A DNA stretch of 64,000 nt from VMDJ01 sp038146785 (GCA_038146785.1 JAYQSI010000017.1:124001-188000), one strand, 5' to 3'; counted from the first letter of the stretch, positions 18,540 to 27,534 are shown. Notes: a model not told the origin generated them from the sequence alone. Numbers and translations: made by a program.

Positions 18540-18567
18540 TTGTGGTCCCTGCCCTCAAGGACCACAA
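18540..18567 (-). terminator. Hairpin after oadB, probable terminator
   Basis: A perfect 9-bp stem (TTGTGGTCC with GGACCACAA) and 10-base loop lie 8 bases after the oadB stop. The following minus-strand sequence is only moderately AT-rich, so termination may be partial. Confidence 0.6.
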
Positions 18568-18574
18568 ATTAGGC

Positions 18575-19873
18575 TTAATTTCCGCCCACAACCGCGAGTA
18601 AAACACCCGCTGCAACCGCTGAGCCGATAACGCCAGCAACGTTTGGTCCCATCGCATGCATCAGCAAGAAATTGTGGTGATTGGCTTCAAGACCAACCTT
18701 ATTCACCACGCGAGCCGCCATCGGAACCGCGGATACACCGGCAGCACCAATCAGTGGATTCACTTTACCGCCAGATAGTCGGTGCATCACTTTACCCATC
18801 ATGATGCCCGCTGCTGTACCGACCGCAAATGCGATAGCGCCAAGCGCCAAAATGCCGAGTGTTTCGACACTTAAGAATTTGTCTGCTTGAAGCTTAGAGC
18901 CTACAGACAGGCCTAGGATGATGGTAACGGTATTGATGATCTCGTTTTGTGCCGCTTTGCTAAGACGATCAACCACACCTGATTCACGCAACAAGTTACC
19001 AAAGGTCAACATACCAATCAGTGGCGCAGCCGATGGCAAGAACAACACGCAAAGCATCAACACCATTAGCGGGAACATGATCTTTTCGGTTTTACTTACC
19101 GGACGAAGTTGCATCATTTCAACTTTACGTTCAGCTTCAGTCGTCAACAGCTTCATGATGGGTGGCTGAATGATCGGTACCAATGCCATGTAAGAATAAG
19201 CAGCAACGGCAATCGCACCTAAAAGATCAGGGGCTAACTTTGATGCCAAGAAGATGGCTGTAGGACCATCAGCACCACCAATGATCGCAATCGCTGAAGC
19301 GTCAGCTAAGGTGAAGTTAAAGCCAGGGATCACGTTTAGCGCCAATGCACCAATCAAAGTGAAGAAAATGCCGAACTGTGCAGCTGCACCGAGCAACAAG
19401 GTGCGCGGCATCGCAATCAACGCACTAAAGTCCGTTAGCGCACCAACACCCATGAAGATCAACAAAGGCGCAACACCAGAACCGATGGCAACCTGATAAA
19501 ACATGTTCAACATGCCAGGAGTGAAACCTTGCTGCTCTGCCAGTTGATTGGCCGCATAGGCCTGCTCGGACGTCATATGCTTGACGGCATACTTCAGTTC
19601 CTCAACTGAAGAACCCAATGTGGTGGCAAGCATTTGCAGTTGTGCTTGCGTACCTTCCATCAATAGGTGGCCGATAGCATCATCAGCTAGCCCTGCAACT
19701 GGAATGTTGGCGAGAACACAGCCAAAACCGATGGGTAAAAGTAACAATGGCTCAAATCCACGGCGGATAGCCAAATACATCAGCAAACCACCAACAGCTA
19801 TCATCAACGCTTGATCCCAAGCGAAGTTAGCTATACCCATCGATAGCCAAAGGGCCTCAAATCCTGCTTCCAT
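18575..19873 (-). CDS. oadB: Oxaloacetate decarboxylase (Na+-extruding) subunit beta
   Basis: Multi-span membrane subunit that decarboxylates carboxybiotin and couples it to Na+ export. It has 432 residues, mostly hydrophobic segments. Family blocks RRGFEPLLLLPIGFG, GVGALTDF, IGGADGPTAIF and the late GAAGVSAVPMAARV and MHAMGPNVAGVIGSA are present. It is the last gene of oadG-oadA-oadB, 10 bases after oadA. Confidence 0.93.
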   Translation of the reverse strand: MEAGFEALWLSMGIANFAWDQALMIAVGGLLMYLAIRRGFEPLLLLPIGFGCVLANIPVAGLADDAIGHLLMEGTQAQLQMLATTLGSSVEELKYAVKHMTSEQAYAANQLAEQQGFTPGMLNMFYQVAIGSGVAPLLIFMGVGALTDFSALIAMPRTLLLGAAAQFGIFFTLIGALALNVIPGFNFTLADASAIAIIGGADGPTAIFLASKLAPDLLGAIAVAAYSYMALVPIIQPPIMKLLTTEAERKVEMMQLRPVSKTEKIMFPLMVLMLCVLFLPSAAPLIGMLTFGNLLRESGVVDRLSKAAQNEIINTVTIILGLSVGSKLQADKFLSVETLGILALGAIAFAVGTAAGIMMGKVMHRLSGGKVNPLIGAAGVSAVPMAARVVNKVGLEANHHNFLLMHAMGPNVAGVIGSAVAAGVLLAVVGGN

Positions 19874-19883
19874 GATGTAACCC

Positions 19884-21663
19884 TTAACCTAGAGTGATCA
19901 GCGTGTCGCCAACTTGAACCACGTCACCTTCCTTGACGTTGATCGCTTGAACAACGCCATCTGAAGGTGAGCGAATTTCTGTTTCCATCTTCATCGCTTC
20001 AAGCACCATGATGACATCACCTGATTTCACCATTTGCCCTGCAGCAGTATTGATCTTAAAGATGTTGCCAGCCAATGGTGAGGGAACAGCTTGACCTGCT
20101 CCACCGGCAGCAGGTGCTGGTGCTGCAACTGGAGCTGCGGGTGCTGCAGCCTGAATGTCAGCGACTTGACCACCAGGACCAACACTAACGTTATACGCAT
20201 GGCCATCAACAACGACTGTGTAGGCTTCAGTTGAACCTGATGATGCAGGTGCAGTCGCTTCTGGCTCACCGGTAGGCACAGGTTCAAACGCAGATGGGTT
20301 GTCGCGGTTCTCGAGGAACTTCATACCAATTTGCGGGAACAAGGCATACGTCAGCACGTCATCAATTTGTTCATCAGCAACGCGCAATGATTTTTCTTTT
20401 GCCAATGTTTCGAATTCATCTGTCAGTGATTGCAATTCGTTTTCAAGTAAATCTGCAGGGCGACAGGTAATGGGCTCTTGGCCATCTTCGAGAACGCGCT
20501 GTTGAAGTTCTTTATCAACAGGTGCTGGAGTCGCGCCGTACTCACCTTTAAGAACGCCAGAAGTTTCTTTCGTAATACTTTTATAACGCTCACCAGTCAG
20601 TACATTTAACACGGCTTGCGTGCCAACGATTTGAGAGGTGGGTGTTACAAGTGGCAAATAACCGAGATCTTTACGAACACGAGGAATCTCTTCGAGCACT
20701 TCATCTAAACGATCAGCTGCACCCTGCTCTTTAAGCTGGCTTTCCATGTTGGTCAACATGCCGCCAGGGACTTGTGCAACCAAGATGCGTGAATCTGTAC
20801 CACGTAAGAGAGCCTTCAAACTTCGCATACTTCTTGCGAACGTCACGGAAGTAAGCGGCGATTTCTTCAAGGGCTTTCATATTCAAGCCAGTGTCGCGCT
20901 CAGTACCTTCCAAAATTGATACCACCGCTTCAGTTGAAGAATGACCATAGGTCATCGACATTGAAGAGATAGCGGTATCCACCATATCAATACCTGCTTC
21001 TGCAGCTTTGATTAAGGTGGTTGTGCTTAAACCGGTTGTTGCGTGGCAATGCAAAGCGATAGGAATGTTAACCGTCGCTTTCAAGCGCTTAACCAACTCG
21101 TAAGCAACATAAGGCGTTAACAAGCCAGCCATGTCTTTAATCGCAATTGAGTGACAACCCATGTCCTCAAGCGATTTACCCATGTTGACCCAGTAATCAA
21201 GATCATGAACAGGGCTTACGGTGTAAGACAAAGTGCCTTGTGCGTGCTTATCAACTTTTAATGTTGCTTTAACCGATGTCTCAAGGTTGCGTAGGTCATT
21301 CATCGCATCAAAGATGCGGAATACATCGATGCCGTTTGTGGCACAACGCTCAACGAACTTTTCAACAACGTCATCAGCGTAATGGCGATAACCCAAAATG
21401 TTTTGCCCACGGAACAACATTTGCTGCGGTGTATTTGGCATCGCCTTTTTCAGCTCGCGTAAACGCTCCCATGGATCTTCACCCAAGTAACGAATACAAG
21501 AGTCAAATGTCGCGCCACCCCAAGACTCTAATGACCAGTAACCAATCTGATCGAGTTTCTCAGCAATAGGCAGCATGTCATCTAAACGAAGACGTGTTGC
21601 GAAGAGAGATTGATGGGCGTCGCGCAAAACGACATCAGTGATAGCAAGTTTTTGTTGAGTCAT
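19884..21663 (-). CDS. oadA: Oxaloacetate decarboxylase subunit alpha (biotin protein), interrupted by one +1 frameshift
   Basis: Transfers the carboxyl group of oxaloacetate to biotin in the Na+ pump. The N-terminal carboxyltransferase TIM barrel starts TDVVLRDAHQSLFATR, with metal-binding HCHATTGLS near residue 205. A middle conserved domain follows (VAQVPGGMLTNM). An Ala/Pro linker precedes a C-terminal biotinyl domain with LEAMKMETEI. Frame changes once: after CTT at 20808-20806 (residue 286) one base must be skipped to continue R-G-T-D-S-R. The rejoined product is about 592 residues, the normal length. Without the shift, translation runs 24 more codons to a stop at 20731, leaving no biotin domain. 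Confidence 0.9.
20804..20810 (-). other. +1 frameshift site in oadA (CTT A)
   Basis: Minus strand reads GGC TCT CTT A CGT GGT, where frame 0 ends in CTT and the family sequence continues in the +1 frame. A GAAGG run sits 4 bases upstream of the CTT, loosely like the stimulator in prfB. Confidence 0.8.
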
Positions 21664-21702
21664 AGGAGGCTCTTAATTCTTATTAATAACGGGTTGTAAC
21701 GA

Positions 21703-21963
21703 TCAGCTGTTTTGAGCCGAACGATAACGAGCAATCGCTGCACCGATAACGGCAACGAGCTTAACGTTTGATGTTGGGGTGATAGCACCACCTGCGGCTG
21801 GCGCTCTGTTTTCAGGTACTGGATCTGGGAAACGAGCAGCAATCGCTGACATGACGCGCAGCGCCATAATGAGAACAGTTAGGAAAACAAACACCATTCC
21901 CATGCCGAGAATCATGAGCTCAAGGCCCACCATAAGTGCTGTTGTATCTAGTAAAGGATTCAT
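21703..21963 (-). CDS. oadG: Oxaloacetate decarboxylase subunit gamma
   Basis: Small membrane subunit of 86 residues. One membrane span lies near residues 11-33 (LMVGLELMILGMGMVFVFL), followed by a basic/proline-rich tail. The ATG at 21963 is chosen because a strong GGGGAGG ribosome-binding site lies just upstream; a longer in-frame reading to 22098 has no such support. Position upstream of oadA and composition identify it, since this family has little sequence conservation. Confidence 0.85.
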   Translation of the reverse strand: MNPLLDTTALMVGLELMILGMGMVFVFLTVLIMALRVMSAIAARFPDPVPENRAPAAGGAITPTSNVKLVAVIGAAIARYRSAQNS

Positions 21964-22281
21964 CGCGCTCCCTCCCCTTGTTGGTTTAGTTGAACACCCG
22001 TCCGGCATGGTTGGCCTTTCCGGTGTGCGACGATAGGCGCGGCATTCTAATCTAAAAAATCCACAAATCGCAGCAAGGAAAACCCCTTTAACCAACATTT
22101 AACACCCAGTAGCAGCATGGACTTGCAAGATCGCAACATTTAGCGACATATCGACAAAAGATGTCGCATGGATAAGCATAAAATCTATTATTGCTTTTTC
22201 ATGGTGGTTATTGGTTTTATTAATGGTCGTGCAGCAAGGCATCTCAAGGCATACTTGCGCCCCTGACTAGAGGTGATGTTT
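21964..22281. other. Divergent intergenic region between oadG and yceF
   Basis: No gene is seen in these 318 bases. It must hold the promoters for oadGAB (minus) and yceF (plus). On the minus strand a TAGAAT box (about 22047-22052) lies upstream of oadG without a well-spaced -35. An inverted repeat GCGACAT (22143-22149) / ATGTCGC (22161-22167) with an 11-base spacer is the only other structure noted. Confidence 0.5.
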
Positions 22282-22863
22282 ATGTCCTTGCCGTTGATCT
22301 TAGGTTCAACTTCCCCCTTCCGTGCTGAGATTCTGCAGAAGCTCTGCGTATCCTTTGATACCGCAGCGCCCGACATTGATGAATCCTCGCAGGATAATGA
22401 GACACCTACACAGCTTGTTGAGCGACTCTCGATCAGTAAAGCAAAGAAAGTAGCTGAAGCGCATCCGGCAGCACTCATAGTTGGTTCGGATCAAGTTGCC
22501 TGTGTGGAACAACAGATTCTTGGCAAACCCCACACACACGAAAAAGCTGTTGAGCAACTGCGTTTTTTATCGGGCAAGATAGTGAGCTTTCATACCGGCT
22601 TATGTTTGTTCAATAGCGAGACAGGTAATACGCAAAGTACGGTTGAAGTGTTTAAGGTGCATTTCCGCACGTTAAGTGATGACCAAATTGAACGTTATCT
22701 TCAAAACGAGCAGCCTTATAACTGTGCTGGTAGCTTTAAATCAGAAGCATTAGGCATCAGCTTATTTAAAAAGCTTGAAGGTGATGATCCAAACACACTG
22801 ATTGGCTTACCACTTATACGACTTGTTGAATTCTTATCCAATGAAGGACTTCAGATCCCCTAA
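22282..22863 (+). CDS. yceF: Maf/YceF-type nucleotide pyrophosphatase
   Basis: House-cleaning enzyme hydrolysing modified nucleoside triphosphates; the YceF group prefers 7-methyl-GTP. From the ATG at 22282 it has 193 residues. The N-terminal LILGSTSPFRAEIL, the DIDES block, IVGSDQVA and LGKP motifs are present. SPFR rather than SPRR indicates the YceF subgroup. A GAGGTG ribosome-binding site 8 bases upstream fixes the start. It sits divergent to oadGAB; in E. coli yceF is adjacent to yceD. Confidence 0.9.
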   Translation: MSLPLILGSTSPFRAEILQKLCVSFDTAAPDIDESSQDNETPTQLVERLSISKAKKVAEAHPAALIVGSDQVACVEQQILGKPHTHEKAVEQLRFLSGKIVSFHTGLCLFNSETGNTQSTVEVFKVHFRTLSDDQIERYLQNEQPYNCAGSFKSEALGISLFKKLEGDDPNTLIGLPLIRLVEFLSNEGLQIP

Positions 22864-23579
22864 TGATTAATGCGTTTCTCTATCCACTCTCAAGCATCAC
22901 TTGGTTAGCCAAACGCGAACTTAGAAGCGCCGTTCTAATACCGCTACTCATAAACGTGGTGTTATTTGTTGCACTCGCCTGGCTTGGCTCTCACTACTTT
23001 GACGTCTTTTTGAATCAATGGTTGCCAGCAGATACTGGCTGGGCATGGTTGCGCCCCTTGCTATGGCTATTGGCCGTCATGATGTTTTTAGTCATGGGAT
23101 TTTTTAGCTTTACCATTGTGGGTAATCTGATTGCATCGCCCTTTAATGCCTTATTGGCTGCACGTACTGAGTTATTAATGACAGGCAAAGCCAGTGAGCG
23201 TTTATCACAACCCTTTGCAGTTGTTGCTAAAGAAGCGATCAGCAGCGAGCTGTTTAAGCTGCGTTACCTGATAGTGCGATTGATACCCTTGCTTATACTG
23301 ACACTGATCACCTCATGGATCCCGATGATCAACCTCTTTGTATCGAGCCTATGGTTAGTCTTTGGCGCTTGGTTTCTTGCCATTGAATATGTTGACTATC
23401 CGATGGCCAACAATCAGCTCAATGCAAAAGAACAACTTAATAAACTCAAGGCGAAACGATTACGCTCATTAAGCTTTGGCGCAGGCACAAGTGTGTTAAT
23501 GATGTTTTTAGGTCCACTTGCCATGCCAAGCGCAACCATTGGCGCCACGCGTTATTGGGTCAATCAACTCAAAGACTAA
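22863..23579 (+). CDS. EI24/CysZ-family inner-membrane protein
   Basis: A 238-residue protein with about four long hydrophobic segments (near residues 22-45, 68-95, 138-175 and a late one), with the fairly conserved stretch NLIASPFNALLAARTE. It resembles CysZ, the sulfate permease of E. coli, and the wider EI24 family. The neighbourhood contains no sulfur assimilation genes, so sulfate transport is not established. Its ATG overlaps the yceF stop by one base, and its stop codon overlaps the stop of the convergent aminotransferase. Confidence 0.75.
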   Translation: MINAFLYPLSSITWLAKRELRSAVLIPLLINVVLFVALAWLGSHYFDVFLNQWLPADTGWAWLRPLLWLLAVMMFLVMGFFSFTIVGNLIASPFNALLAARTELLMTGKASERLSQPFAVVAKEAISSELFKLRYLIVRLIPLLILTLITSWIPMINLFVSSLWLVFGAWFLAIEYVDYPMANNQLNAKEQLNKLKAKRLRSLSFGAGTSVLMMFLGPLAMPSATIGATRYWVNQLKD

Positions 23580-24731
23580 CGCAGCAACACCTGCAAGCGC
23601 CCTACTGCCTCATCAATGCGATCGATATCGGTGGTGTAGGCGAAACGAATATAGTCAGAGGTATCGTTAAAGCCGAAATCTGCGCCTGGCGTAATCGCAA
23701 CATGTGCTTCATTTAAGGCACGTTCTGCAAAAGCGATGCCGTCATTTAAACCCTCAGGCAGCTTGGCATAAATATAAAATGCGCCACCGGGTTTAGACTC
23801 AGACAAGGTGAAAGCCCGCACTTTCAAGACCTGCATATAAACGGTCGCGTCGCTCATGTAATACATCACGACGACGTAACAATTCTGGGCGCACCTCATC
23901 AGTCAATGCCGCTAGAGCTGCATATTGAGCGGTTGTAGGTGGCGCAAGAAACAGGTTTTGCGCTAAGCGTTCAATCGGCTCGACGTAGGCTTCTGGCGCA
24001 ACTAGCCAGCCAACACGAAAACCCGTCATACCAAAGAACTTTGAAAAACTATTAATCACAAACAGATCATCGTGATCAAAGCTCAATGCGGTTGTAGGTG
24101 ATGAGTCGTATTGAAGCCCTTGATAAATCTCATCGACGATCGGCAAGGTGTTTGCTGAACGACAGGCGGTAATTAAGCTGCCAAGCTCAAATGCTGATAA
24201 CACTTGTCCTGTTGGATTTGCGGGCGTGGCAACCAGCATCGCTTTTAAAGATGCCTGGGTAATCGCTTGAGCTGAGGCATCAACATTCAATAAAGCGTTA
24301 TCACTTGGCAATGCTTGCGTCTCCCCGCCAAACATCGTGATCATGTGGCGATTGCAAGGATAACCGGGGTCTTGAACCCAAACCTTATCGCCAGGGTTAA
24401 CCAAAACACCAAGAATGAGCTGCAACGCACCAGAGGCACCCGGTGTAATCACAATGCGCTTTGCACTAATCGATACGCCAAAGTGATCTGAATAATATTG
24501 TGCAATCGCTTCACGCAGCTGCGGCAACCCAGCGGCTGCGGTGTAATGTGTCTGCGCTTTTTGCAACGAAGCTTCGGCTGCTTTTAATACCTGTTTTGGC
24601 GCAGTAAAGTCCGGCTCGCCAACTTCCATATGAATCACATCAGCACCGCTTGCTTGCAAGGCTTTAGCGCGGCCAAGAATATCCATCACACGGAATGGTG
24701 CGATGTGATTTAAGCGATCAGCAAGTGACAT
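23576..24731 (-). CDS. Aspartate-family (class I/II) aminotransferase, interrupted by one +1 frameshift
   Basis: PLP-dependent aminotransferase; the exact amino acid substrate is not certain. The first reading frame carries MEVGEPDFTAP (residue 36 region), the NPTG motif in ATPANPTGQVLS, VDEIYQGL, and the PLP lysine in NSFSKFFGMTGFRVGW. After CTT at 23807-23805 (residue 309) one base must be skipped to continue S-E-S-K-P-G-G-A-F-Y-I-Y, the normal C-terminal domain. The rejoined protein is about 384 residues, the family length. Unshifted translation stops one codon later (GTC TGA), losing 75 residues including the conserved IRFAY segment. Confidence 0.85.
23800..23807 (-). other. +1 frameshift site in the aminotransferase gene (CTT G)
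   Basis: Minus strand reads TTT CAC CTT G TCT GAG. Frame 0 gives CTT GTC TGA; the +1 frame gives TCT GAG TCT AAA, which matches the family. Confidence 0.8.
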
Positions 24732-24737
24732 AAAGAA

Positions 24738-25460
24738 TTACAGGCTATTTAAAAACGCCAGTGTAACCGGAGTTGCAACATCAGGTCCTTGCATAGCGGG
24801 TAAAACAACTGTTGCACGATCAAAGTTTTGATTCACGGTGTAGTCATTCGTGGTAACCACAATGCGTGTAATGCCCGCATCAGCGGCTGAGGTAACGCCA
24901 TGACCTGAGTCTTCAAAGCCGATAACCTCATCACCATTAAGACCCATTTGCTCAAGCACCCAAACAAAGATATCGGGCGCAGGCTTTTTCTTAGGCACGA
25001 TATCGCCAGCGCCAATCTGATCAAACCACGCAATAGATTCGGCCCCTAAGGTACTTTCCAATAAGGAAGTTACGTTATCCATTGTGGTGGTGGTCGCAAT
25101 CGACATCGGAACGCCAGCATCTCGCGCTTCGCGAATTAATGACTCAACACCAGGGCGCAAAGGAATCAGCCCTTCTTTCATCATTTGTTTGTAGTGTTCG
25201 GTTTTTTGCGCATGTAATCCGGCTACGAATGCATCAAAAGCATCTGGCTTAGTGAATGCCTGATTGAATTCATCAAGGTAGTATTTGATGCGCTCTTTAC
25301 CGCCAGTCACTGACAGCAATTTGCCGTAAAGCTCAACATCCCAATCCCAGTCGAGACCGGCATCTTTAAATGCTCGGTTAAATGCCACGCGATGACCATC
25401 GCGCTCGGTATCTGCCAAGGTGCCATCAACATCAAAAATTAGTGCCTTGATCTCAGCCAT
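24738..25460 (-). CDS. HAD-superfamily sugar phosphatase, CbbY-like
   Basis: A 240-residue HAD hydrolase. Motif I FDVDGTLADTERDGH is near residue 8, the motif II serine/threonine is in SIATTTTMDN, motif III is KKKPAPDIF and motif IV is GFEDSGHG. The cap segment HRVAFNRAFKDAGLDWDWD and the VTGGKERI stretch are those of CbbY-type enzymes acting on sugar bisphosphates such as xylulose-1,5-bisphosphate. No Calvin-cycle genes are nearby, so the physiological role is open. It lies 6 bases upstream of the aminotransferase gene. Confidence 0.8.
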   Translation of the reverse strand: MAEIKALIFDVDGTLADTERDGHRVAFNRAFKDAGLDWDWDVELYGKLLSVTGGKERIKYYLDEFNQAFTKPDAFDAFVAGLHAQKTEHYKQMMKEGLIPLRPGVESLIREARDAGVPMSIATTTTMDNVTSLLESTLGAESIAWFDQIGAGDIVPKKKPAPDIFVWVLEQMGLNGDEVIGFEDSGHGVTSAADAGITRIVVTTNDYTVNQNFDRATVVLPAMQGPDVATPVTLAFLNSL

Positions 25461-25608
25461 GAGATTACGTCTCCGAAGATATAAAACAGCGCGTATTTAG
25501 CCAGAAATTTGTCCAATTTATCTGACAATTTAGACAGGGTTTCCTGCTCGCTGAAAGTAAAAATATGCGCTATTCTTAGACAAGAATTAGACGATTTATG
25601 GAAAAACC

Positions 25609-26511
25609 TTGTCATCGCAACCTTACATCGGACGTTTTGCGCCCTCACCCACTGGTGATCTGCATTTCGGCTCTCTCGTTACTGCGGTCGCTAGCTATTT
25701 AGAAGCCCGACATCATCAGGGCCAATGGCATTTGCGCATTGACGATCTCGATGAGCAGCGCTGTATTCCAGGCAAAGATAAAGAGCTCATCGAATCACTC
25801 GAGGCATTTGGCTTTCAGTGGAATGGTCAAATTGCTTATCAATCGAAAACGATTCCGCACTATCGAGCAGCCTTAGAGCATCTCAAAGAGCAAGGTTCTG
25901 TATACGCCTGTGATTGTTCGCGTAAACAGATTCAAGAGATTGGCGTTAAAGGCATTGAGGGTCCCGTTTATCCCGGCACCTGTAAAGATAAAGCGCTTTC
26001 ACTTGATGGCAAGTTAGCCATTCGCGTTAAGGCGAATAAAAACCCTCTGGCCTTCTTTGATAAACGCTTTGGCCTACAAGCTCAAAACATCAAGCAAGAA
26101 GTGGGTGACTTTGTTGTTTATCGTGCGGATGGTTACTTCGCTTATCAGCTAGCTGTTGTTGTTGATGACTTTTTAGCTGGAATAACCCATGTGGTGCGTG
26201 GCGCAGATCTATTGAGTTCTACCGTTCGTCAGATCAGCTTGCAGCAGATGCTTGGACAACCGCAGTTAAACTACTTCCATGTGCCGCTCGTTCTGGGTAA
26301 GGACGGGAAAAAGCTTTCAAAAAGCGAAAACGGACCAAAGGTTAATCATCAAAAACCCATTCAGACTTTATTGGCAGCGTGGCATTATCTTGGGCAAGCA
26401 ATGCCAGATGAGGCACCTAGCACGCTCGAAGAATTTTGGGCATGGGCATCATCAGAATGGCATTTCTCCGCAGTACCACGAGAAGGCACTCTGAATGAAG
26501 CAGTCAGCTGA
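25609..26511 (+). CDS. gluQ: Glutamyl-Q tRNA(Asp) synthetase
   Basis: Truncated glutamyl-tRNA synthetase that puts glutamate on queuosine of tRNA(Asp). It has 300 residues and lacks the anticodon-binding domain. The HIGH-like block GRFAPSPTGDLHFGSL is at residues 8-23, the zinc cysteines are in YACDCSR, and the KMSKS-like block is GKKLSKSENG. The start appears to be TTG at 25609. The ATG at 25598 is in another frame and would not give this protein. In E. coli dksA precedes this gene; here it does not. Confidence 0.93.
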   Translation: MSSQPYIGRFAPSPTGDLHFGSLVTAVASYLEARHHQGQWHLRIDDLDEQRCIPGKDKELIESLEAFGFQWNGQIAYQSKTIPHYRAALEHLKEQGSVYACDCSRKQIQEIGVKGIEGPVYPGTCKDKALSLDGKLAIRVKANKNPLAFFDKRFGLQAQNIKQEVGDFVVYRADGYFAYQLAVVVDDFLAGITHVVRGADLLSSTVRQISLQQMLGQPQLNYFHVPLVLGKDGKKLSKSENGPKVNHQKPIQTLLAAWHYLGQAMPDEAPSTLEEFWAWASSEWHFSAVPREGTLNEAVS

Positions 26512-26938
26512 CCCAACACCCTACGACTTACTTGGCGGTGAAACTAAAGTTCGTGAGTTAGTCGATCGATTCTATGACTACATGGACTCGCTAAACGAGG
26601 TGTCACACATCCGTGACATGCATGCCAAGTCATTGCGCGCCTCTCGTGAAAAGCTATTTTTATTTTTAAGTGGTTGGTTAGGCGGGCCCGATTTATATAT
26701 CCAAAAGTATGGTCACCCTCGTTTACGCATGCGCCACATGCCCTTTGCGATTGATACACAAGCCCGTGATCAATGGCTTCACTGCATGAATAAAGCAATC
26801 GATGATATGCAGCTGGATGACAGGTTAAGTGAGCACCTTAAACGTAGCTTTTATGCCACAGCAGATCACATGCGAAATAAAGCTGACCATCAGGCCAATG
26901 ATCAACTAACGATTGTGGGTTCTGATCGGCTCAAATAA
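26495..26938 (+). CDS. Group II truncated haemoglobin (YjbI-like)
   Basis: A 147-residue 2-on-2 globin. YDLLGGETKVRELVDRFYDYM forms the start helix. FLSGWLGGPDLYIQKYGHPRLRMRH contains the proximal-helix region with histidine, and the tryptophan in QARDQWLHCMNKAID matches the group II G8 tryptophan. Group II globins bind O2 or NO; the exact role here is unknown. It overlaps the gluQ end by 17 bases, so is translated with it. Confidence 0.85.
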   Translation: MKQSADPTPYDLLGGETKVRELVDRFYDYMDSLNEVSHIRDMHAKSLRASREKLFLFLSGWLGGPDLYIQKYGHPRLRMRHMPFAIDTQARDQWLHCMNKAIDDMQLDDRLSEHLKRSFYATADHMRNKADHQANDQLTIVGSDRLK

Positions 26939-26994
26939 CGCGTGTTCAGTACCTAGGGGCTAGTATTAACGATCGAAAAGCCTAAACTCGTGAT

Positions 26995-27342
26995 ATGAAC
27001 GCGAAAGAATTTACTCAAAAGTTATTTGGTAACTCAGATTCAAAAAAATGGGGCGATGATCTTAAAGAGAGTCGTGAGCGAGCTTCATTCATTGTTAACA
27101 CACTATCCAAAGAGCTTGGTAAGCGTGACTGGAATCTTGTGATGGATCTGTATGTCGATATGGATATTTTCAGTGATGTGCCAGAACATGAAGCCCATGC
27201 GTTGATTGACCAATCACCCTATCCAATCAATCTCAAAAACATGCTGCACGAGCTGTTTATTTTCTACTCAGAACAGAAGAAGAAAATCACTGGTGAAAAA
27301 GATCTCGCTCAGTATTTAAGTTATATGTTCGACGCCTATTAA
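26995..27342 (+). CDS. Conserved-looking protein of unknown function
   Basis: A 115-residue soluble, charged, mostly helical protein, with no signal peptide or membrane segment. It starts MNAKEFTQKLFGNSDSKKW and contains a central RDWNLVMDLYVDMDIFSD. I do not recognise a family. It lies 56 bases after the globin on the same strand and is followed by a strong terminator. Codon use looks like that of its neighbours, so it is probably a real gene. Confidence 0.7.
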   Translation: MNAKEFTQKLFGNSDSKKWGDDLKESRERASFIVNTLSKELGKRDWNLVMDLYVDMDIFSDVPEHEAHALIDQSPYPINLKNMLHELFIFYSEQKKKITGEKDLAQYLSYMFDAY

Positions 27343-27351
27343 CAGGCAAAG

Positions 27352-27380
27352 AAAAAGCCCATCCGAAGATGGGCTTTTTT
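27352..27380 (+). terminator. Bidirectional rho-independent terminator
   Basis: AAAAAGCCCAT pairs with ATGGGCTTTTT around a 6-base loop. It ends the plus-strand transcript after the unknown gene, and lies just downstream of tRNA-Leu on the other strand, where its A run becomes a T run. Confidence 0.9.
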
Positions 27381-27385
27381 ATTGA

Positions 27386-27472
27386 TGGTGCGGGTACCCG
27401 GAGTCGAACCGGGACGGCCGTTAAGCCGAGGGATTTTAAGTCCCTTGTGTCTACCAATTTCACCATACCCGC
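27386..27472 (-). tRNA. leuZ: tRNA-Leu (anticodon UAA)
   Basis: The 87-base minus-strand sequence starts GCGGGTATGGTGAAATTGG, with long variable arm, TTCGA T-loop and encoded ACCA end. The anticodon loop is the normal 7 bases CTTAAAA, giving UAA, which reads UUA and UUG. It is the third tRNA after pgsA, matching leuZ in the E. coli glyW-cysT-leuZ cluster. Confidence 0.97.
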
Positions 27473-27534
27473 AAACACGCGCTGCACTTTACCCTATCAA
27501 GCATCTCGATTAAATAAGCGATGCAAATCAGGCA

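Noticed and set aside
23576..23579. Overlapping convergent stop codons of the CysZ-like gene and aminotransferase as a sign of error
   Set aside because: Two-base overlaps of convergent stops are common in compact genomes; the frameshift is 230 bases away and independent.
25598..25611. A further frameshift at the start of gluQ (ATG GAA AAA then another frame)
   Set aside because: It would need a -1 or +2 change, and a TTG start at 25609 gives the normal protein without any shift.
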